A program made the position numbers and the translations under genes. Of a stretch of DNA of 64,000 nucleotides, positions 58,911 through 64,000 are shown one piece after another (within the stretch, counting starts at the first letter, position 1; the number at the start of each line of letters is the position of its first letter). The notes beneath the pieces were generated by a model. It ran no database searches and was not told the DNA's origin. It saw only the letters and a list, made by a program, of their open reading frames with translations. The stretch is from Oscillospiraceae bacterium (GTDB taxonomy: Bacteria > Bacillota > Clostridia > Oscillospirales > Oscillospiraceae), in assembly GCA_022799035.1 (NCBI GenBank), contig JAAWNQ010000064.1, positions 1 to 64,000 of the forward strand. The letters are read 5' to 3'.

Positions 58911-58942
58911 GGGGACGCTCTATCCAGCTGAGCTACTGACGC
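58904..58942 (-). pseudogene. 5' half of host tRNA-Arg(CCT), split by the element
   Basis: On the minus strand this has acceptor strand GCGTCAG, D arm GCTC..GAGC, anticodon 5' strand TCCCC and the loop CTCCTAA, then stops being tRNA-like. All these strands pair with the 3' half at 6681-6725. It keeps its own promoter (58954-58983), so transcripts now run into the element. Confidence 0.9.
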
Positions 58943-58953
58943 GTGTACCCTTT

Positions 58954-58983
58954 ATTTTACCCTACCGGGCAGGTGTTTGTCAA
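58954..58983 (-). promoter_or_regulatory. Promoter of the split tRNA-Arg, now reading into the element
   Basis: The minus strand has a consensus TTGACA (58978-58983) and TAAAAT (58954-58959) with an 18-bp spacer. The tRNA 5' end follows 11 bases later at 58942. No comparable promoter is seen between the attachment core and the element tRNA at 58838. Confidence 0.8.
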
Positions 58984-59031
58984 CGGAAAATACCTGGGAT
59001 GGAAAAGGCCGCAACAGGTAAAAAATATATC

Positions 59032-59060
59032 TTGCGGTCTCACCTGAATTTTGGTATGAT
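59032..59060 (+). promoter_or_regulatory. Promoter of the FMN-binding lipoprotein gene
   Basis: TTGCGG (59032-59037) and TATGAT (59055-59060) lie 17 bp apart, about 100 bases before the gene. Confidence 0.6.
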
Positions 59061-59158
59061 GTACCCCTCAGGAAATACGGAGGGCCGGAATCCTGTCCCG
59101 CCTTGCTCCGGCGGGAGTTTTGACCGGCTGAAACCCACTGTTTATGAAGGAGGCAATT

Positions 59159-60349
59159 ATGAAGAAGAAACTTTGTTCCGCTCTTGCGCTGACCCTGGCT
59201 CTGAGTATGCTGGGGGCCTGCTCCGCTCCCGCCGCCGACCCTACCGCGCCGGCCACCTCTGCTCCGGAGGTATCTCAGGAGCCCCAGGGGCCCGTGGTGG
59301 AGAGCTTTTCCGCTGAGTATGAGATGACCGGCACCACCTCCGCGGGCAAGCCCAAGAACGATACCTTTATTTTTGAGGGCACCACCGAGGACGGGATCAT
59401 CAAGACCCTGAATTTTGATATCATCCGCAACAAGGGCCTGGACGACGAGTATTCCAAGAAGGGCATTATGGGATACATGATGAACGTGTCCGACGCGGAG
59501 GTGGTCAAGACCGGCAGCGGCTGGTCCATGCCCGCCCTGAACGTCTATGGCTACGAGACCCAGTACGACTTTGGCCAGTATATGGTCTACGGTGTGCTGG
59601 AGGAGCTGACGGAGGATTCCACCTTCGCCGATATGACCATTACCTCCTACACCGGCGACGTCCTGGATATGGACAAGGCCATTACCGTATACCGCTATTT
59701 TGCCAACGAGGGCGGCATTGAGCTTACCGCCGAGACCCCCGTGAAGGACCTGCTGGCCATCCAGGGCCTCTATAAGGCCGGCGCCTTCCAGGAGGGCAAG
59801 AACCGGGTCTCCTTTGCCGGCTACCACGGCGGCCGGAGCTACGGTGAGCAGATGGAGGCCATTGAGGAGCACATCCTCACCCACGACATGACCCTGGAGG
59901 ATGTGTACGAGATGTTCCAGACGGTCAACCAGCAGTCTGAGCCCATTGAGGAGCGGGACACCGTCTCCGGCGCCACCATCGCCTTTGTGGGCGACTTCCA
60001 GCGGATGGTCTATCTGGCGATCCATGGGGAGCTTTTTGAGGGCGTGGTGACCACCTCCCAGCAGGAGGAGGGGATCCGTTACGAGGTGGTGACCCAGGGC
60101 TACGGCGGCGAGGTGGAGACTTACGTCACCATCAATGGCGAGGGCAAGGTGGTCTCCATCTCCGTCCGGGATTCCCAGGAGACCCCGGAGGTGGGCGGTA
60201 AGCTCACCGAGGAGAACTCTGAGTTTATCCAGGCCCTTGTGGCCGGACAGGAGGATGTGAGCAAGGTGGACGCGGTGACCGGAGCCACCTTTACCTCCAA
60301 CGCTCTTATCAAGGCGGTTCAGTTTGCCCAGGAGGCCAGTAAGAACTGA
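59159..60349 (+). CDS. Lipoprotein with two flavinylation (FMN-binding) motifs
   Basis: This 396-residue lipoprotein has a signal with lipobox LGAC (Cys near 21) and a Pro/Ala/Thr linker. Two regions end in covalent-flavin motifs: DTVSGATIAF (about 275) and DAVTGATFTS (about 375). The second closes a clear FMN_bind domain (YVTINGEGKVVSISVRDSQETPEVGGKL). ApbE-type transferases attach FMN to the Thr of such motifs. Two-domain lipoproteins of this kind (PplA-like) carry electrons outside the membrane. It probably feeds a secreted reductase, and the one at 4977-6632 would be adjacent without the element. AAGGAGG precedes the ATG. No apbE gene is in the window. Confidence 0.82.
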   Translation: MKKKLCSALALTLALSMLGACSAPAADPTAPATSAPEVSQEPQGPVVESFSAEYEMTGTTSAGKPKNDTFIFEGTTEDGIIKTLNFDIIRNKGLDDEYSKKGIMGYMMNVSDAEVVKTGSGWSMPALNVYGYETQYDFGQYMVYGVLEELTEDSTFADMTITSYTGDVLDMDKAITVYRYFANEGGIELTAETPVKDLLAIQGLYKAGAFQEGKNRVSFAGYHGGRSYGEQMEAIEEHILTHDMTLEDVYEMFQTVNQQSEPIEERDTVSGATIAFVGDFQRMVYLAIHGELFEGVVTTSQQEEGIRYEVVTQGYGGEVETYVTINGEGKVVSISVRDSQETPEVGGKLTEENSEFIQALVAGQEDVSKVDAVTGATFTSNALIKAVQFAQEASKN

Positions 60350-60362
60350 GCTTTATAGGTTG

Positions 60363-60397
60363 AAAAAGGCCGGGACAGGATATGTCCCGGCCTTTTT
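60363..60397 (+). terminator. Terminator after the FMN-binding lipoprotein gene
   Basis: AAAAAGGCCGGGACA pairs with TGTCCCGGCCTTTTT around a short loop. Confidence 0.88.
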
Positions 60398-60409
60398 ATG
60401 GGGTTTTCC

Positions 60410-60438
60410 TTTACAACGGGGGGAAAACTCCGTATAAT
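60410..60438 (+). promoter_or_regulatory. Promoter of the HAD phosphatase gene
   Basis: TTTACA (60410-60415) and TATAAT (60433-60438) are separated by 17 bp, 35 bases upstream of the start codon. Confidence 0.75.
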
Positions 60439-60473
60439 TGGAACAGCCTTGCTTGAAAAAGGAGAATCTTTTG

Positions 60474-61106
60474 ATGTTTGACGGTATTTTATTTGACCTG
60501 GACGGGACCCTTTGGAACGCGGTGCCCCAGGTGGCAAAGAGTTGGACCCTGGGTCTGGAACAGTTAGGGATCCAGCGCGCCCCCGTCACCGCCCAGGAAC
60601 TGTTTCCCTGTATGGGTATGCTGCTGCCCGACATTGTGGACCAGCTGCTGCCCGGACTGCCGCCGGAGCGAATGGAGCAGGTCATCGCCCACTGCTGCAA
60701 GGTGGAAAACGAATACCTGGCGCGCCACGGCGCGGAGCTGTACTCCGGGGAGGAGGAGACACTGGCGGCCCTGGGCAAAAAATATCCCCTTTTTGTGGTG
60801 AGCAACTGCGAGAAGGGATACATTGAGGCCTATTTCCAGGGAAGCGGTATGGGGAAATATTTTACCGATTTTGAGTCGGCGGGAAATACCAGACTGCCCA
60901 AAAGTGAGAATATTAAGCTGGTGGCCTGGCGGAACGGGCTGAAGCGTCCGGTCTATGTGGGGGATACGGCCCTGGACCGGAAATCCGCCGAGGAGGCTGG
61001 AGTCCCCTTTGTCCACGCCGCCTACGGCTTTGGAGAGGTGGGGGGAGTCCCCACCATTCAGAGCCTGGGGGAGCTGGAGCTCCTGCTGGAGAAGCTGGAC
61101 AGGTAA
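60474..61106 (+). CDS. HAD-family phosphatase (phosphoglycolate-phosphatase-like)
   Basis: This 210-residue cytosolic hydrolase has motif I FDLDGTLWN (nucleophile Asp near residue 8), motif II FVVSNCEKGY, motif III Lys in LPKSENIKL and motif IV YVGDTALDRKSAEEAGVPF. The alpha-helical cap between motifs I and II fits the subgroup of phosphoglycolate phosphatase/PGMB-like enzymes. The substrate cannot be told. The ATG at 60474 is chosen because the motif begins there and AAAGGAG precedes it. Confidence 0.82.
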   Translation: MFDGILFDLDGTLWNAVPQVAKSWTLGLEQLGIQRAPVTAQELFPCMGMLLPDIVDQLLPGLPPERMEQVIAHCCKVENEYLARHGAELYSGEEETLAALGKKYPLFVVSNCEKGYIEAYFQGSGMGKYFTDFESAGNTRLPKSENIKLVAWRNGLKRPVYVGDTALDRKSAEEAGVPFVHAAYGFGEVGGVPTIQSLGELELLLEKLDR

Positions 61107-61117
61107 AAGGGAAAAAT

Positions 61118-61155
61118 GCAAGGGCGGTCCCCACCTTGGCCGGGGACCGCCCTTT
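61118..61155. terminator. Bidirectional terminator between convergent genes
   Basis: AAGGGCGGTCCCC pairs with GGGGACCGCCCTT around ACCTTGGCC. It lies between the HAD gene and the convergent MerR gene. Confidence 0.82.
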
Positions 61156-61156
61156 C

Positions 61157-61948
61157 TTATACCCTCTCTATGGGGAACAGGACTCCCGTAGCCAGCTCCT
61201 CCGGGGGTGTGGCGTCCGGATCGTTCAGATAGCGGTCGATGGCGGGACCGGAGATCCGGTACTCCGGGTGCTTCGCCATCCAGGCCGCCAAGGCCTCGTA
61301 AGCGCTGGGAAGCCCCTCGTAGGGCCCCTTGTGGATCACTGTGGCACAGGCGGCGTATGCGGGCTTTTTTCCCGCTCCGGGGGTGCCGGGCTCCACCACC
61401 ACCTGGACCTCCACGTCCGCGTTTTCATAGCTGAACTCCTGGCTGTGGTACAGCATTTGAACAGGCCCCGCCTGTCTCATGCCCCGTCGGGCCAGCTCCT
61501 CCCAAAGCTCCTGAAACAGCGAGTGGAACTGTGTCACAGGAACGGTGCGCCGGATGCCGAACACAGTCTGCTCCGGGTCGGGCATGACGATCACCTGATA
61601 TTTTTCCTCAAACACGATGTTACCCTCCATTCGGAGGATGTCCGCCTCCAACTGGCGTAGGCGTTCCTGGAGCCGGTAGATCTCGTAGTGGGCGTCCAGA
61701 CGGCGGCGGTGCAGGCGGGGGAGGAGCTTCTCCCGGTCCATGGCCAGCAGCTCCCCCACCTGGGCCAGGGGAAAGCCGTAGTCCTGCAGCCGCCGGATGC
61801 GCAGAAGGGGCTCCAACTGCTCCTGCTTGTAGTAGCGGTAGCCGTTTTCCCCCACCGCCTCCGGACAGAGAAGTCCCAGGGCGTCATAGTGCCGCAGCAT
61901 CCGGGGCGACACCCGGCCCAGCCGGGAAAACTCGCCGATGGTGAGCAT
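61157..61948 (-). CDS. MerR-family regulator with GyrI-like ligand domain
   Basis: This 263-residue protein has a MerR helix-turn-helix at 1-70 (LTIGEFSRLGRVSPRMLRHYDALGLL, then YRYY wing), a coiled-coil dimerisation helix and a GyrI-like effector domain from about 105 (VFGIRRTVPVTQF ... GVLFPIERV), as in multidrug-sensing BmrR/BltR types. The ATG at 61948 has AGGAGGG upstream. No efflux gene adjoins it here, so it may control its own promoter and distant targets. Confidence 0.85.
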   Translation of the reverse strand: MLTIGEFSRLGRVSPRMLRHYDALGLLCPEAVGENGYRYYKQEQLEPLLRIRRLQDYGFPLAQVGELLAMDREKLLPRLHRRRLDAHYEIYRLQERLRQLEADILRMEGNIVFEEKYQVIVMPDPEQTVFGIRRTVPVTQFHSLFQELWEELARRGMRQAGPVQMLYHSQEFSYENADVEVQVVVEPGTPGAGKKPAYAACATVIHKGPYEGLPSAYEALAAWMAKHPEYRISGPAIDRYLNDPDATPPEELATGVLFPIERV

Positions 61949-61991
61949 GACATCCCTCCTTTGATTTGATTGGGAACCGATTCCTGTGGAC

Positions 61992-62022
61992 ATTCTATAC
62001 CCTGACACTGTGGAAAGGTCAA
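61992..62022 (-). promoter_or_regulatory. MerR-type autoregulatory promoter
   Basis: The minus strand has TTGACC (62017-62022) and TAGAAT (61992-61997) at 19 bp, with an imperfect dyad (ACC..CACAGTG..GGGT) between, the layout of MerR-activated promoters. TATAGA at a 17-bp spacing is also possible. Confidence 0.6.
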
Positions 62023-62040
62023 GAAAAAATTTTCCCCCCG

Positions 62041-62069
62041 TTTACAATCCCCCGGAAATTCAGTATAAT
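62041..62069 (+). promoter_or_regulatory. Promoter of prfC
   Basis: TTTACA (62041-62046) and TATAAT (62064-62069) are 17 bp apart, about 90 bases upstream of the TTG start. Confidence 0.75.
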
Positions 62070-62156
62070 AGAGGAGCAATTTTTGGAAAGGGGTCTCCCC
62101 CATGTAATATTTTTTTCTTTTACAACAAACCGTATCATAAATTGGAGGGATCACCT

Positions 62157-63758
62157 TTGTCCAAATACCAAAACGAGATCGCCCGGCGGCGGACCTTTGC
62201 CATTATCTCCCACCCCGACGCCGGTAAGACCACCCTCACCGAAAAGTTCCTCCTCTACGGCGGAGCCATCGCCCAGGCCGGACAGGTGAAGGGAAAAAAG
62301 AATACCCGGGCTGCCACCTCCGACTGGATGGAGATCGAGAAGCAGAGAGGCATCTCGGTGACCAGCTCGGTGATGCAGTTCCAGTATGAGGGGTTCTGCG
62401 TCAATATCCTGGACACCCCGGGCCACCAGGACTTTTCCGAGGATACCTACCGCACCCTCATGGCCGCCGACTCCGCCGTCATGGTCATCGACGCCGCCAA
62501 GGGCGTGGAGGCCCAGACCCGAAAGCTGTTCAAGGTCTGCGCCATGCGGGATATCCCCATCTTCACCTTTGTCAACAAGATGGACCGGGAGGCCCGGGAT
62601 CCCTTTGAGCTGTGCGAGGAGCTGGAGAAGGAGCTGGGGATCGAGACCTGTCCCATGAACTGGCCCATTGGCGACGGCAAGGATTTCCAGGGCGTCTACG
62701 ACCGGGAGAAAGGCCAGATTATCCACTTTACCGGCCACGGGGGGGCCAAGGCGGCCACCGCCACCCAGGTCTCCCTGGGGGATCCGGGACTGGATGAGCT
62801 GATCGGCCGGACCCTCCACGCCAAGCTCACCGAGGACGTGGAGCTTCTGGACGGAGCGGCGGCGGAGTTCGACCTGGAGAAGGTCCGCCACGGCAAGCTC
62901 TCCCCGGTGTTCTTTGGCTCTGCCCTCACCAATTTCGGGGTGGAGCCCTTCCTGGAGGGCTTTTTGAAAATGACCACGCCCCCCCTGCCCCGTCTGGCGG
63001 GGGAGACCCTGGTGGACAGCATGGAGGACGATTTTTCCGCCTTTGTCTTTAAGATCCAGGCCAACATGAACAAGGCCCACCGGGACCGGATCGCCTTTAT
63101 GCGGGTGGTCTCCGGCAAGTTTGAGGCGGACAAAGAGGTTTATCACATCCAGGGGGGCAAAAAAATAAAGCTCTCCCGGCCCCAGCAGCTTATGGCCGCC
63201 GAGCGGGAGATCATTGAGGAGGCCTACGCTGGGGATATCATCGGCGTGTTCGACCCGGGCATCTTCTCCATCGGGGATACCCTGTGCGCCCCGGGAAAGA
63301 AGTTTCAGTTTGACCCCATCCCCACCTTCGCCCCCGAGCACTTCCGCCGGGTCCGCCCTCTGGACACCATGAAGCGCAAGCAGTTCCTCAAGGGAGCCGA
63401 GCAGATCGCCCAGGAGGGCGCCATCCAGATGTTCAAGACCCCCTACACCGGCATGGAGGAGATCATCGTGGGCGTGGTGGGTACCCTCCAGTTTGACGTG
63501 CTGGAGTACCGGTTGAAGAACGAGTACGGGGTGGACATCTTTATGGAGGGTCTGCCCTACGAGTACCTGCGGTGGATCGACACCGCCGACGGCGAGCCGG
63601 TGAAGGAGGAGAACCTGACCCTGGGCACCGACACCAAGCTGGTGGAGGACTTCAAGGGCCGTCAGCTCCTGCTCTTCGGCTCCAAATGGGCGGTAAACTG
63701 GACCAGCGAACGCAACCCCGACCTGACCTTCTCCCAATTCGGTGGGGGAGGGGAATAG
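62157..63758 (+). CDS. prfC: Peptide chain release factor 3 (RF3 GTPase)
   Basis: This 533-residue translational GTPase recycles RF1/RF2 from the ribosome after termination. It has G1 SHPDAGKTT (about 18-26), switch II DTPGHQDFSEDT (about 84) and NKMD (about 140), followed by the RF3-type domain II/III sequence. The start is TTG at 62157, with GGAGGG eight bases upstream; the longer frame from 61986 crosses the promoter. Length matches the family norm of about 530. Confidence 0.93.
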   Translation: MSKYQNEIARRRTFAIISHPDAGKTTLTEKFLLYGGAIAQAGQVKGKKNTRAATSDWMEIEKQRGISVTSSVMQFQYEGFCVNILDTPGHQDFSEDTYRTLMAADSAVMVIDAAKGVEAQTRKLFKVCAMRDIPIFTFVNKMDREARDPFELCEELEKELGIETCPMNWPIGDGKDFQGVYDREKGQIIHFTGHGGAKAATATQVSLGDPGLDELIGRTLHAKLTEDVELLDGAAAEFDLEKVRHGKLSPVFFGSALTNFGVEPFLEGFLKMTTPPLPRLAGETLVDSMEDDFSAFVFKIQANMNKAHRDRIAFMRVVSGKFEADKEVYHIQGGKKIKLSRPQQLMAAEREIIEEAYAGDIIGVFDPGIFSIGDTLCAPGKKFQFDPIPTFAPEHFRRVRPLDTMKRKQFLKGAEQIAQEGAIQMFKTPYTGMEEIIVGVVGTLQFDVLEYRLKNEYGVDIFMEGLPYEYLRWIDTADGEPVKEENLTLGTDTKLVEDFKGRQLLLFGSKWAVNWTSERNPDLTFSQFGGGGE

Positions 63759-63776
63759 GGGAGCGGTACAAAAAAC

Positions 63777-63822
63777 AAAAAAATCCCTGTCCGGCAAGCA
63801 TGGCCGGGCAGGGATTTTTTGC
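63777..63822. terminator. Terminator between prfC and the LysR-like gene
   Basis: AAAAAATCCCTGTCCGGC pairs with GCCGGGCAGGGATTTTTT. T/A runs on both sides make it bidirectional. Confidence 0.87.
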
Positions 63823-63825
63823 CTC

Positions 63826-64000
63826 TCAGGCGCGGATCTGACCGCCCTTGTCCTCCGCGATCAGGTCGGCCGCAAACCGCTGGGTCTGGCGGATCAGTTC
63901 CTTCTCCACCGGGTTCAGCCGCCGGTTTTTGTCATATAGGATCTGGACCCAGGGGCGGATGGGTTCATCCTGCCAATCCAGACATACCAGCCCCTCCTCC
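63826..64000 (-). CDS. 3' end of a LysR-like regulator gene (cut by the window edge)
   Basis: The last 57 codons are visible on the minus strand, ending with TGA at 63826-63828. The peptide includes CLDWQDEPIRPWVQILYDKNR and RLNPVEKELIRQTQRFAADL, which is the usual end of LysR-type substrate-binding domains. The N-terminal helix-turn-helix would lie beyond 64000. Because only the tail is seen, the family call is moderate. Confidence 0.6.
   Translation of the reverse strand, partial: EEGLVCLDWQDEPIRPWVQILYDKNRRLNPVEKELIRQTQRFAADLIAEDKGGQIRA

Noticed and set aside
62151-63797. 548-codon open frame opposite prfC
   Set aside because: Mirror frame of a well-recognised gene; the translation has no family features.

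Overview
The window is a stretch of a high-GC Clostridia chromosome, most like a gut Oscillospiraceae of the Flavonifractor/Pseudoflavonifractor type. This is inferred from the minimal SUF pair, the SLH-anchored surface proteins, the secreted flavin reductases and the strong GC bias of the flanking genes. It is interrupted by one large integrative and conjugative element (ICE) of about 52.2 kb, from 6719 to 58910.

Left chromosomal flank (1-6718): tRNA-Val and tRNA-Gly; the minimal Fe-S assembly pair smsC-smsB; a TIM-barrel-like protein of unknown role; and a MerR regulator followed closely by a Tat-exported lipoprotein and a secreted FAD-dependent reductase. Right flank (58943-64000): a lipoprotein with two flavinylation motifs, a HAD phosphatase, a MerR/GyrI-like regulator, peptide chain release factor 3 and the 3' end of a LysR-like gene. 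With the element removed, the secreted reductase and the flavinylated lipoprotein would be near neighbours, separated only by one tRNA-Arg gene.

The element split that tRNA-Arg(CCT) gene inside its anticodon loop. The 3' half lies at the left end (6681-6725) and the 5' half at the right end (58904-58942), both on the minus strand. They share a 7-bp direct repeat equal to the anticodon loop. Joined, the halves give a fully paired tRNA. The element does not repair the gene. Instead it carries a different, complete tRNA-Arg(CCT) at 58762-58838, followed by a strong terminator and lying directly downstream of the stranded host promoter and 5' half. It therefore appears to swap an essential host tRNA for its own and to take over the host promoter.

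Layout of the element, in the minus-strand transcription direction from right to left: tRNA-Arg; a helically phased GATTAGCA repeat array; parA-parB; a cell-surface module (membrane-anchored protein, sortase, transglutaminase-like protein and a thioester/Cna-B giant adhesin); one lone plus-strand gene; accessory genes; a 2956-residue methylase-like/SNF2-like helicase with an embedded MutS domain I; an abiH defence gene; DUF3848 and toprim genes; a probable oriT; mobC, MOB-P-type relaxase, pcfB, ArdC-like and virD4 genes; VirB2-, VirB6-, VirB3- and VirB4-like transfer genes; a CHAP hydrolase; two very large AT-rich secreted proteases (S8 and M6); then a control/recombination block with a sigma-70-like factor, mazF, an HTH protein, xis and int. 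A KAP-type NTPase cargo gene sits at the attachment end. Several genes in the control block are preceded by strong hairpins next to, or enclosing, their Shine-Dalgarno sequence.

Functional calls rest on motifs read by eye. No database search or folding program was run.
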